Source: Bin87 sp965116785 | Lineage (GTDB): Bacteria > Chloroflexota > Dehalococcoidia > Lucifugimonadales > UBA3495 | Direction of reading: 5' to 3' | Assembly: GCA_965116785.1 (NCBI GenBank) | Contig: OZ220731.1 | Coordinates: 1,426,001-1,490,000, forward strand | Length of the DNA stretch: 64,000 bases | Shown here: positions 42,821 through 50,610 of the stretch, in pieces | How positions within the stretch are numbered: position 1 is the first letter of the stretch | Layout: every line of letters starts with the position of its first letter | Program-made: the position numbers and the translations under genes | The notes under the pieces: generated by a model | Databases searched by the model: none | What the model was told of the DNA's origin: nothing | What the model saw: the letters and a program-made list of their open reading frames with translations, nothing else

Positions 42821-44281
42821 TCATTCCTGGCCTTCGACGGCGGCGGGACCGCCCTCGGCCTCTACGGTAAGCAGCAGCCCGTTGACGGCGACCACGCGGA
42901 CGCGACGTCCGGTCGGGATGGTGAGACCGTCGTTGCTGACGCTGGACCAGGTCTCGTCGGACAGGGCAACTACACCGCGGGGTTGGAGGGCGGAGGTCAC
43001 CACGCCGGTCTGTCCCACCAGATCTCCAGGAGAACTGCGGCCGTCTCTGCCGCTGGCTCCGCTTCGGCTGACGCCGCGCCGCCGGCCGGTGCGGGACATG
43101 ATCACCTCGTAGGCGAGATATCCAGCGACGGTCAGCAATACGCCGCCGACGCCGACCAGCACCCACCGGTTCACGGAAACCGTCGGGAAGCTGGGGGGAG
43201 AGATCCGGCCACCGCCAAAGTCACCAAACAGCAGCAGACCGCCGACCACGAGACTCACCGCGGCGCCGATGCCTAAAGCTCCGAAGCCCGACACGAAGAT
43301 TTCGAGGGCGGCCAGGACGATGGCCAGCAGGATGAACGCAACGCCGGCCCAGTTAAACGGGAGGTTTCCCAGGGCCAGAAAACCCAATCCCAGGCAAATG
43401 ATGCCGGCAACGCCGGGGCCGATGGCGCCCGGGGTCAGCATTTCCAGTACGAGGCCAAGACTGCCCAGGGTCAGAAGCAGAAAGGCGATATTGGGATTGG
43501 AGATGAAATCCACGAAGCGTTCGCGCCACTGCATCTTGAGTTCCTGGACTTCAACGTCGGCCAACTCCAGTGTTTCCTCACCCGCGATGGTGGTCACGGT
43601 CCGGCCGTCCAGGGCGACAAGCAACGCCGGAATGTCGTCGGCAATGAGGTCGATGATGTCGGCTTCCAGGGCTTCGCTGGAGCTGTAGGAGGCGGCGGAG
43701 CGCACGGTCTCTTCCAGAGCATCGGGGTTGCGGCCACGCTCCTCCGCAATGGCACGGATGAGGGCGGCAGCGTCGTTGGTTGCCTTGTCGGCCAGGGTTT
43801 CGCTGATTTCTTCACCAGTGCCGGAGACCGGGGTGGCGGCTCCGATGTTAGAGCCAGGGGTCATGGCGGCAACGTGGGCCGCCGCGGTGATGAACGTGCC
43901 GGCGGAGCCGGCCTGGGAACCCCGGGGTGAGACAAATACGGCTATCGGCACGGGAGAGCCGAGGAGAATTTCGACAATCTCGCGGGTGCTGCTGTACAGG
44001 CCGCCCGGGGTGTCCAAGCCGATGATCAGCAACTCTGCGCCAGTCTCGTTGGCGCGGTCCACGGCTCGTTGGATCACGCGGACCTTGACCGGGCTGATAG
44101 TCTTCTCAACACGCAAATTGAGGACGGTTTCCGCCTGGCCGCCGACGCTGCCGCCAGGGCCGGCGAGGCCGAACAAGCCGAGGCAGATGAACAGGGCGCA
44201 CGTCAACACGACGGCCCACCGCCTTACGTGTGGGCGCAGTGAGCCGCGGCTGATGCGGGCAAAGCACATGGGGAGGTACAT
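42821..44281 (-). CDS. NfeD-family membrane serine protease
   Basis: A 486-residue NfeD1b-type protein. An N-terminal membrane anchor (VVLTCALFICLGLFGLAG) is followed by a ClpP-like protease domain: LIIGLDTPGGLYSSTRE, SRGSQAGSAGTF-type segment with the catalytic Ser in QAGSAGTF and the Lys in ADKATNDAA; then a row of membrane helices (about 275-400) and a C-terminal OB-fold NfeD domain. It cleaves the SPFH partner family in related systems. Start taken at 44281; an internal ATG at 44269 is possible. Confidence 0.88.
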   Translation of the reverse strand: MYLPMCFARISRGSLRPHVRRWAVVLTCALFICLGLFGLAGPGGSVGGQAETVLNLRVEKTISPVKVRVIQRAVDRANETGAELLIIGLDTPGGLYSSTREIVEILLGSPVPIAVFVSPRGSQAGSAGTFITAAAHVAAMTPGSNIGAATPVSGTGEEISETLADKATNDAAALIRAIAEERGRNPDALEETVRSAASYSSSEALEADIIDLIADDIPALLVALDGRTVTTIAGEETLELADVEVQELKMQWRERFVDFISNPNIAFLLLTLGSLGLVLEMLTPGAIGPGVAGIICLGLGFLALGNLPFNWAGVAFILLAIVLAALEIFVSGFGALGIGAAVSLVVGGLLLFGDFGGGRISPPSFPTVSVNRWVLVGVGGVLLTVAGYLAYEVIMSRTGRRRGVSRSGASGRDGRSSPGDLVGQTGVVTSALQPRGVVALSDETWSSVSNDGLTIPTGRRVRVVAVNGLLLTVEAEGGPAAVEGQE

Positions 44282-44287
44282 GAGATC

Positions 44288-44316
44288 ATGATCGGGGCGG
44301 CGCGGTGGGATGTCAA
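44288..44316 (-). promoter_or_regulatory. promoter of the NfeD-like gene
   Basis: On the minus strand TTGACA (44316-44311), 17 nt, GATCAT (44293-44288). The -35 is perfect; the ATG follows 6 nt after the -10, so the start is leaderless or the real start lies a little downstream. Confidence 0.45.
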
Positions 44317-44325
44317 TCGGCCGGT

Positions 44326-44355
44326 TTGACTAGGGTCGACGGCTGCCCATACAAT
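44326..44355 (+). promoter_or_regulatory. promoter of the crotonase gene
   Basis: TTGACT (44326-44331), 18 nt, TACAAT (44350-44355). It is back to back with the NfeD promoter. The crotonase ATG is 40 nt downstream, with AGGAG in between. Confidence 0.7.
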
Positions 44356-44394
44356 GCGGCCACTTTTAACCGCCCAACAGGAGCGACGATTCCC

Positions 44395-45255
44395 ATGGAC
44401 TACCAGCACATTCTGTCAGATAAAGAGCGCGTCTCCAAATGGGAGGGCAGCGGTGACCGGCGTCGCGAGGTGGTGGGGCACGTCGCGGTTCTAACGATGA
44501 ACCGTCCGGAAGTGCTCAACGCCATGAACCGGCAACTGACGGAAGAATTGCACGACGCCGTGCGGTGCGCCAACGAGGATCCGGAGATCGGGTGCATCGT
44601 CATTACCGGCGCGGACACGCATCCCCGGGTGCCCGCATTCACGGCCGGCGGCGACATTCACGAGCAGCGTGAGGACCAGGCGGCGCTGAACGAGGGGACG
44701 CTGACCCGGGATGGCATGGACGAGCGCGCCACCCGCCGGCAGCGCGGCGGATACGAAGTCAGCGCATCGGACAAGCCGGTGATCGGCATGATAAACGGGT
44801 TGGCCTACGGAGGGGGCGCGGTACTATCATCGTCGCTGGACATCCGGATCGGGTCAGACGCGGCGCGGTTCCGGTTCCTGGCGGCTGCGTACGGGAGGAT
44901 CAACTCGACGTGGACGCTGACCAATCAGGTGGGCTGGCCGCAGGCGAAGGAATTGCTGTTCACGGCACGGATCGTGGAAGCGGAAGAGGCCTACCGGATC
45001 GGGCTACTCAACCACCTGGTGCCTACCTACCGGCTGCGTTCAAAGACCATGGAGATTGCCACCGAGATCGCCACCAACGACACCCCGTCGGTGATCGGCA
45101 TCAAGCGTCTCCTGCTGCAGCATAAAGGCGAAAGCCTGGAGCAGCAGTGGATGAACGAGAAGGACTTCACCACCAACGTGCTCCGGGGCACTCTGGCGGA
45201 AGAGGCCTTCCCCGACTTTCTGGCCCGCCGGGGACGACCGGTGCGCGGCGCGTAG
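44395..45255 (+). CDS. crotonase-fold (enoyl-CoA hydratase/isomerase family) protein
   Basis: A 286-residue crotonase-fold protein. The oxyanion-hole segments AFTAGGDI and GLAYGGGAVL are present. Both glutamates of typical enoyl-CoA hydratases are replaced: the first sits at the V of GGGAVL, and the second is within AAAYGRI, which has no Glu. Hydratase activity is therefore doubtful; isomerase, hydrolase or decarboxylase chemistry is possible. The ATG at 44395 is used; an upstream frame to 44305 is not needed. Monocistronic, followed by a strong terminator. Confidence 0.85.
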   Translation: MDYQHILSDKERVSKWEGSGDRRREVVGHVAVLTMNRPEVLNAMNRQLTEELHDAVRCANEDPEIGCIVITGADTHPRVPAFTAGGDIHEQREDQAALNEGTLTRDGMDERATRRQRGGYEVSASDKPVIGMINGLAYGGGAVLSSSLDIRIGSDAARFRFLAAAYGRINSTWTLTNQVGWPQAKELLFTARIVEAEEAYRIGLLNHLVPTYRLRSKTMEIATEIATNDTPSVIGIKRLLLQHKGESLEQQWMNEKDFTTNVLRGTLAEEAFPDFLARRGRPVRGA

Positions 45256-45276
45256 CCCGAAATCGGCGACCATATA

Positions 45277-45310
45277 CAAAAGCCCTCCCCGGGCCCGGGG
45301 AGGGCTTTTT
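45277..45310. terminator. strong bidirectional terminator
   Basis: AAAAGCCCTCCCC and GGGGAGGGCTTTTT arms around GGGCCC, between the crotonase and the convergent small gene. Confidence 0.9.
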
Positions 45311-45329
45311 CGTGTCTGCGATCAGACGG

Positions 45330-45602
45330 TCAGCGGATATTGCGGTGGCGATGCTCGGGGTTTTCGTTGAGTTCCGCAGTGTCTCCGCTCCATCGCGTAT
45401 TGCCCTCGGCGTCAATGATGGTGTAGGCGACGGGAGAGGACACATCAGGACAGTCGCCGGGCATCGCGTAGTTGAGGTAACGACTGGTCAACGTGTTGGC
45501 GATTGGCTGGAACGGTGACAAAACACGGACCACGAAACCGTTGTCCAGGACATTCACGAGGACCCGGTTGACTTGATTAACGCCGCTGTGAATGATCGTC
45601 AT
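45330..45602 (-). CDS. small protein of unknown function
   Basis: A 90-residue protein. The ATG at 45602 has an excellent AGGAGG 5 nt upstream and a TATAAT 46 nt upstream, so it is probably real. The sequence (VNQVNRVLVNVLDNGFVVRV...) has a small beta-rich start and a polar end with His/Arg/Asn (ELNENPEHRHRN). No family recognised. It lies downstream of hisB but with its own promoter. Confidence 0.7.
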   Translation of the reverse strand: MTIIHSGVNQVNRVLVNVLDNGFVVRVLSPFQPIANTLTSRYLNYAMPGDCPDVSSPVAYTIIDAEGNTRWSGDTAELNENPEHRHRNIR

Positions 45603-45647
45603 GGTGCCCTCCTGTCAGAGCGGGATCGTGGAGCTCCGACTGGCTTC

Positions 45648-45653
45648 ATTATA
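45648..45653 (-). promoter_or_regulatory. -10 of the small gene at 45330
   Basis: The minus strand reads TATAAT 46 nt upstream of the ATG at 45602. No convincing -35. Confidence 0.4.
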
Positions 45654-45754
45654 CGCGAACGCAGCGCCGCATAGCAGCCACCTCAGCTCCCGGGGCCGGA
45701 GGGGGGGCACAAACCCGATAGCCGAGTTCCCCACGCACACAGGCGCGGTTGAGG

Positions 45755-46369
45755 TCAGGCGTCGAGCGTCCCCTTGGTGCTGGGAACCTGGCCGAGCGCC
45801 CGCGGATCGGGTTCGACGGCGTCGCGGAGGGCGCGGGCCAGCGCTTTGCACAGCGCTTCCGCCTTGTGATGAGGACTGACGCCGGCGAGCACCTGGGCGT
45901 GGAGGTTGATACGCGCCTCAATGGCGAAGGACTCGAGGAAGTGGGCGACGAGGTCACCGGACAGAGTCTCGACCATGCTTTCGTTGAGCGTGGTATCGAC
46001 GGCGACATAGGGACGGCCGCTCCAGTCGACGGCGACCATCACCAGCGTTTCGTCGAGAGGGACGATGGCATGTCCCATGCGGCGGATGCCGCGCGGCTCA
46101 CCGAGCGCTTGGCCGAAGGCGCGGCCCAGCATGATGGCGGTATCCTCGACCAGGTGGTGCCAGCCGACGTGGGTGTCGCCCTGGGCTTTCAGGGTGATGT
46201 CAAACAGGCCGTGTCGGGCGATCTGGCTTACCATGTGGTCCAGGAAACCGTTGCCGGTGTCCACCTCGTAGCGGCCCTGACCGTCCAGGTTTACGGATAT
46301 GGAGATACTGGTTTCGGCGGTGGCGCGCTCCAGGCTGGCGATACGCTCCGACGATTCGGGGGTGGCCAT
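45755..46369 (-). CDS. hisB: imidazoleglycerol-phosphate dehydratase
   Basis: A 204-residue HisB; sixth step of histidine synthesis. It has the two Mn/Fe-binding HHxxE motifs: GWHHLVEDTA and SPHHKAEAL, and the GNGFLDHM segment. Single-domain form without the phosphatase part. The ATG at 46369 is one base past the hisC stop; the ORF extends 5' in frame to 46492 but that part is antisense-like and lies within hisC. Last gene of the his operon. Confidence 0.95.
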   Translation of the reverse strand: MATPESSERIASLERATAETSISISVNLDGQGRYEVDTGNGFLDHMVSQIARHGLFDITLKAQGDTHVGWHHLVEDTAIMLGRAFGQALGEPRGIRRMGHAIVPLDETLVMVAVDWSGRPYVAVDTTLNESMVETLSGDLVAHFLESFAIEARINLHAQVLAGVSPHHKAEALCKALARALRDAVEPDPRALGQVPSTKGTLDA

Positions 46370-46370
46370 G

Positions 46371-47465
46371 CTAGTCCACCCCAAGGGCGGCACGGAACCC
46401 GGAAACCACGGCGTCGGTCTCCTCGGGCTTGCCGACGCTGGAGCGGATGTAATCGCGCAGGAGTTCGTTGTCGAAATAGCGCAGGAACACACCGCGACGG
46501 CACATGGCTTCGTACACTTCCAAGCCCCGACCCTCCGGCATCTTGCAGAGGATGAAATTCGCCTGGGATGGCCAGACGGTGATCCCGGGGATCTCGCTCA
46601 GCAGCCGGTACATGCGCCCGCGTTCCTTGACGATGGCGTCGACCCGGTCCAGCAGGTGGGCAGTGTCGGACAAGGAGGCGAGGAGCGCGATCTCAGCGGC
46701 GAGGTTGACGTTGTACGGGGGCTTCATGCCCATCATGGTCGCGGCCAGCTCTGAGTCCATGGCGCCGGCGCCAATGCGCAGACCGGCAAGGCCGGCCCAC
46801 TTGCTGAAGGTGCGCAGGACAACGAGGTTCCGGTACTCCGAAAGCAGCGGCATCAGTGTCTGCCCGCAGAAGTCGTAGTAGGCCTCGTCGGACACAACGA
46901 GCAGGCCGGTGTCGAGAATAGCCCGGGCCTGGGCCTCGGTGACCACATTACCGGTGGGGTTGTTGGGTGTCGGGAAGAAAATGGCCTTGGTGCGCGGAGT
47001 GATAGCACCGTGGATGGCTTCGATGTCGATGTCGAAGTTTTCGTCGCGCGGCACGGAGATGGCCTTGGCGCCAGCGACGTCGGCGGAGAAGGAGTACATG
47101 CCAAAGGTCGGTACTGGGATGATGATCTCATCGCCAGGAGCGAGGAACATCCGCATCAGGAGATCGATAATCTCGTCGCTGCCGTTGCCGGCGACGATGT
47201 TGTCCTCAGGCACGCCGAGGTAGTCGGACAGGGCTCCCCGGAGGCGCCGTTGGGCAGGGTCCGGGTAATGGTTGTAGTCGCGGAAATTCCCCAGGGCCTC
47301 AGCGACCTGGGGCGAAGGACCGTAGGGGTTCTCATTGCCGTTCAGGCGAATGACCTTCTCGAGGGGGATGCCCGCCTCCTCTGCCAGCGTTTCGCTGGGG
47401 GACACACCCTGGTAGGTCTTCAGGCGGCTGATGTGGGGAAGGAGCAGTTCTTCGATGTCAGGCAT
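46371..47465 (-). CDS. hisC: histidinol-phosphate aminotransferase
   Basis: A 364-residue PLP aminotransferase of fold type I. RLNGNENPYGPSPQVAEALG at the N-terminus is the HisC signature; TPNNPTGNVV binds the cofactor and RTFSKWAGLAGLRIGAG holds the PLP Lys and an Arg for the carboxylate. Transaminates imidazole-acetol phosphate. Start at 47465 follows hisD by 20 bp; ribosome site is weak, consistent with coupled translation. A longer frame to 47792 overlaps hisD and is rejected. Confidence 0.94.
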   Translation of the reverse strand: MPDIEELLLPHISRLKTYQGVSPSETLAEEAGIPLEKVIRLNGNENPYGPSPQVAEALGNFRDYNHYPDPAQRRLRGALSDYLGVPEDNIVAGNGSDEIIDLLMRMFLAPGDEIIIPVPTFGMYSFSADVAGAKAISVPRDENFDIDIEAIHGAITPRTKAIFFPTPNNPTGNVVTEAQARAILDTGLLVVSDEAYYDFCGQTLMPLLSEYRNLVVLRTFSKWAGLAGLRIGAGAMDSELAATMMGMKPPYNVNLAAEIALLASLSDTAHLLDRVDAIVKERGRMYRLLSEIPGITVWPSQANFILCKMPEGRGLEVYEAMCRRGVFLRYFDNELLRDYIRSSVGKPEETDAVVSGFRAALGVD

Positions 47466-47485
47466 GAGCGGGCGTTCCAAATGCG

Positions 47486-48820
47486 TTAGCGAGTTTGGGT
47501 GGCAGCAATGTGATCGAGACGGGCCTGCACCGCGCTGGCGTGGCCGGGGAGACCCTCGGCTTCGGCGATACGGACGGCCGCGGCGCCGAGGTCGGTGAAC
47601 CGCTGTGGGCTGAGGCCGACCACCGGCATGGTCCGCAGGAAATGGTGCACGCTGAGGGCGGAACTGAACCGCGCGGTGCCACCGGTGGGCATGACGTGGG
47701 AAGGCCCGGCGATGTAGTCGCCCATCACCTCGGGCGAAAACTCCCCGAGGAAGAGGCCCCCGGCGTTGCGCACCTGTCCGGCCCAAACCCACGGATCCGC
47801 GACCATGAGGCAGAGGTGCTCGGGGGCGATCTGGTTCGCCACGGCGATGGCCTCATCAAAGTCGTCCACTACGACGATACAGCCCTGGCGCTCGAGGGAA
47901 TGGCGGATGGTCTCCGCGCGGGGATTGTCGGCGATCTGCGCGTCCAACTCGGCTTCCACCGCGTCGATCAGCGGTTGCGAGTCCGTCACCAGTATGGCCG
48001 ACGCCATGGGGTCATGCTCGGCCTGGGCGATGAGATCGGCCGCGCAGAAGACGGGGTTGGCCGTGTCGTCGGCGAGGAGGATGGTTTCGGTCGGGCCGAA
48101 TACGCCATCGATGTCGACCTGGCCCTGGACCATGCGCTTGGCGTAGGCGACGAAGACGTTGCCCGGGCCACAGATCTTGTCGACCTTGCGGATGGACTCG
48201 GTCCCGTAGGCGAGGGCGCCAATGGCGGGAACGCCGCCAACCTGGTAAACCGCGTCCACGCCAGCAATGCGAGCGGCGGCGAGGACGGTTGTATTCAACG
48301 GTTCCTGGCCGCGGCGGGGCGTGGCCAGCACAACCTCGTTGACGCCGGCGACGCGGGCTGGGATAGCGGTCATCAGGACGGTGGAAGGATAAGCGGCGGT
48401 ACCCCCGGGAGCGTACAACCCAACCCGCTCCAAAGGCCGCACCAACTCACCGAGGCCACCGCCGAGGTCAACCCAGTCGCGGGGCAGCGTCGCTTCGTGG
48501 AATTCGGTAATGCGGCGGGCGGCCAACTCGAGGGCCCGTTTCAGGTCGTCGGGCGTGGCGTCCCACGCGGCATCAAGTTCAGCCTCCGGGACTTGCAGGC
48601 TATCCAATTCAGCATCGTCGAGGAGTTTGGCGTAGCGGCGTACTTCGGTGTCACCACCGGCGCGAACGTCGCGCAGCATCTGCAGGACGGACGACTCCGG
48701 CGTGGCGTCAGAACCGAAGAGATCGCGCGTGCGCTGCAGGACAGGCTCGGGCAGGGAAGACAGATCCAGAGGATCGACTCGGGTCAGAACCGATTCGGCG
48801 GCGGACAGCCCGCGCACCAT
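47486..48820 (-). CDS. hisD: histidinol dehydrogenase
   Basis: A 444-residue HisD, the final NAD-dependent step to histidine. Seen: ERVGLYAPGGTAAYPSTVLM, the zinc-binding region (AQAEHDP) and the C-terminal GPSHVMPTGGTARFSSALSV. The ATG at 48820 follows the stop of the PLC-like gene by one base; the longer upstream frame (to 49042) overlaps that gene and is rejected. Confidence 0.95.
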   Translation of the reverse strand: MVRGLSAAESVLTRVDPLDLSSLPEPVLQRTRDLFGSDATPESSVLQMLRDVRAGGDTEVRRYAKLLDDAELDSLQVPEAELDAAWDATPDDLKRALELAARRITEFHEATLPRDWVDLGGGLGELVRPLERVGLYAPGGTAAYPSTVLMTAIPARVAGVNEVVLATPRRGQEPLNTTVLAAARIAGVDAVYQVGGVPAIGALAYGTESIRKVDKICGPGNVFVAYAKRMVQGQVDIDGVFGPTETILLADDTANPVFCAADLIAQAEHDPMASAILVTDSQPLIDAVEAELDAQIADNPRAETIRHSLERQGCIVVVDDFDEAIAVANQIAPEHLCLMVADPWVWAGQVRNAGGLFLGEFSPEVMGDYIAGPSHVMPTGGTARFSSALSVHHFLRTMPVVGLSPQRFTDLGAAAVRIAEAEGLPGHASAVQARLDHIAATQTR

Positions 48821-48821
48821 C

Positions 48822-49583
48822 TTAAGTCGCACTGAGATACTCCCTTGCCTGAACCTTGGTTTCGTCGATAACGCGCTGGCGGTAGTCGTCGATGAGCTCG
48901 CGGGGGACGCGCTCGTACACGCGTTCCAGGCTCTGGGGCATGTGTTCGAGGAAACCGTCCACGACCTGCTGAACGTCGTCGTTGTCGCGATACATGCGGT
49001 TGAGGGCGCGCTTGAGCCGTTCCCAGGTGAAATCCCAACCAAGGAGCCGGGCCACCCAACTCCTCCACTCGTCGATGAGTTCGTCCTGGAGGAACTCGAG
49101 GGCCGGCATCTGGTCTACGGCGGCTATGGCGTCGTTTTCGGCAACGAGACGGGCGTTTTCCTCGAGGACGGTCCGGTCCATATCCAGCTGGAGAGCGCGG
49201 TCCCAGATGTGCGACTCAATCTCGGTATCGGTGACTCGGCTAGCGGGGGAAAAATGCGGGCGAAACATGGTGGTGATCCACGTCTCGTCAGCCACCAGAT
49301 GGCTGATGTAACCCAGGAGAAATGACCTGGTCTGCGGGGACAAACCGTTGTCAGCGCCGGCCAGGTGCGGGTGCAACTCGAACATCCGCTGCACGCCGGC
49401 CCCGACGTGAGTGACCGAAAGGTCGGAGAAATGCGTGCGGGCGCGGTCCCACTTGGTCATCGCGCGGATGTCAGGAGTGGTCGACCCGAGGTACGCGGCA
49501 CCGGGGTGATCATGGACGTAACCCCAATCCAGCTCGACGGCCACCTGCTGGCACACGTAGATGTGCATGGGCAGGTTAGGCAT
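48822..49583 (-). CDS. zinc-dependent phospholipase C-like protein (PF00882-like)
   Basis: A 253-residue soluble helical protein. PNLPMHIYVCQQVAVELDWG and FLLGYISHLVADETW resemble the S1/P1 nuclease and zinc-dependent phospholipase C fold, where N-terminal His and Asp/His residues hold three zincs (here H7, LGSTTPDIR, GYISHLVADETW). No signal peptide, so cytoplasmic, unlike phospholipase C. It lies within the his operon and overlaps hisG's stop by 8 bases and abuts hisD, so it is co-expressed. Role in histidine synthesis unknown. Confidence 0.75.
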   Translation of the reverse strand: MPNLPMHIYVCQQVAVELDWGYVHDHPGAAYLGSTTPDIRAMTKWDRARTHFSDLSVTHVGAGVQRMFELHPHLAGADNGLSPQTRSFLLGYISHLVADETWITTMFRPHFSPASRVTDTEIESHIWDRALQLDMDRTVLEENARLVAENDAIAAVDQMPALEFLQDELIDEWRSWVARLLGWDFTWERLKRALNRMYRDNDDVQQVVDGFLEHMPQSLERVYERVPRELIDDYRQRVIDETKVQAREYLSAT

Positions 49584-50595
49584 GGTTAGCTTCCCGCCCG
49601 TTCATCGAAGCCATGCGGTCCATAAAGCCGGCGAAGGCCTGGGATTGGTCCTTGAACAAATATGACAATTGAGCGGCGGCGATGTCGACCCCGCCACATT
49701 CCCGCAGGTGGGAGACCGCGTCCAGAAGGCGGTTCTTGCGGATCAGCAGGGAGACAGCGTACCAGTCCTCCTCCTCGACGCTGAATACACGGGCGACGGT
49801 TGGACCCTGGATGCCGGCGATTTCGGGCCTGGCGAGGATCATCGCGCTCACGTCTTCGGCCGAACGGCCCTGGACGTTTGCGGTGATCCGATAGTAAGGG
49901 TCGGCACGGAGGTGAGCCTCGAGCATTTCGGTTAAGGAGCGGGCGAGTTCGAGGTCGTCGGGGCAGCCGGCCAGGGCGGACGGGTTGGCGATGAGACAGG
50001 CCTGGGATGACAAGATCGTACCGCCGTCGAGGGTCTTCAGGCGGTTCTCGCGGAGCGTGGTTCCCGTGGCGGAGAGATCAGCGATGAGGTCGGCGTACCC
50101 GGCGATGGGCGCGGCTTCCAGCGTGCCGCTGGCGGGCACGAGGGTGAAGTAGTTGATGCCGCGTTCGAACAGATAGCGGCGCAGCAATCGCGGGTATTTG
50201 GTGGCGATGCGGAGCTGCTGGCCGCGCTCGTGGAAGTCCAAGGCCAGATCGGCCAGGTCGTCTATTGACGTTACGTCAAGCCACGAGTCGGGCACCGCGA
50301 GCACGTAGTCACATCCGCCGAATCCAAGGTCTTCCATGACCGGAATTACCGCGTCGTCGTCGTGACGGTACTCCATCAGCCGGTCAAAACCGGTGATGCC
50401 CATCTCCGCGCTGCCCTCCTCAACCTTGGTGGTGATGTCGGCTGTCCGCTGGAAGAGCACGTCAATGCCGGGCAAAGAAGGGATTGAGCCGGTGTATCGG
50501 CGAGAGTTCGGGCGGTTCACCTTGACGCCACAGGACGCCAGGAACCGCATGGTGGGCTCGCCCAGTTCGCCGTCGCTTGGTATGACCAGTCTCAA
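49576..50595 (-). CDS. hisG: ATP phosphoribosyltransferase, long form
   Basis: A 339-residue HisG, first step of histidine synthesis. The catalytic half begins MRLVIPSDGELGEPTMRFLA and carries RIATKYPRLLRRYL, the PRPP segment LVPASGTLEAAPIAGYADLI; the C-terminal third (ILARPEIAGIQGPTVARVF... LRECGGVDIAAAQLSYLF) resembles the HisG_C regulatory domain of long-form enzymes. Start is TTG at 50595 with GGAG 7 nt upstream. hisZ lies immediately upstream. Confidence 0.92.
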   Translation of the reverse strand: MRLVIPSDGELGEPTMRFLASCGVKVNRPNSRRYTGSIPSLPGIDVLFQRTADITTKVEEGSAEMGITGFDRLMEYRHDDDAVIPVMEDLGFGGCDYVLAVPDSWLDVTSIDDLADLALDFHERGQQLRIATKYPRLLRRYLFERGINYFTLVPASGTLEAAPIAGYADLIADLSATGTTLRENRLKTLDGGTILSSQACLIANPSALAGCPDDLELARSLTEMLEAHLRADPYYRITANVQGRSAEDVSAMILARPEIAGIQGPTVARVFSVEEEDWYAVSLLIRKNRLLDAVSHLRECGGVDIAAAQLSYLFKDQSQAFAGFMDRMASMNGREANHA

Positions 50596-50610
50596 GGCGA
50601 TGCTCCGTGT

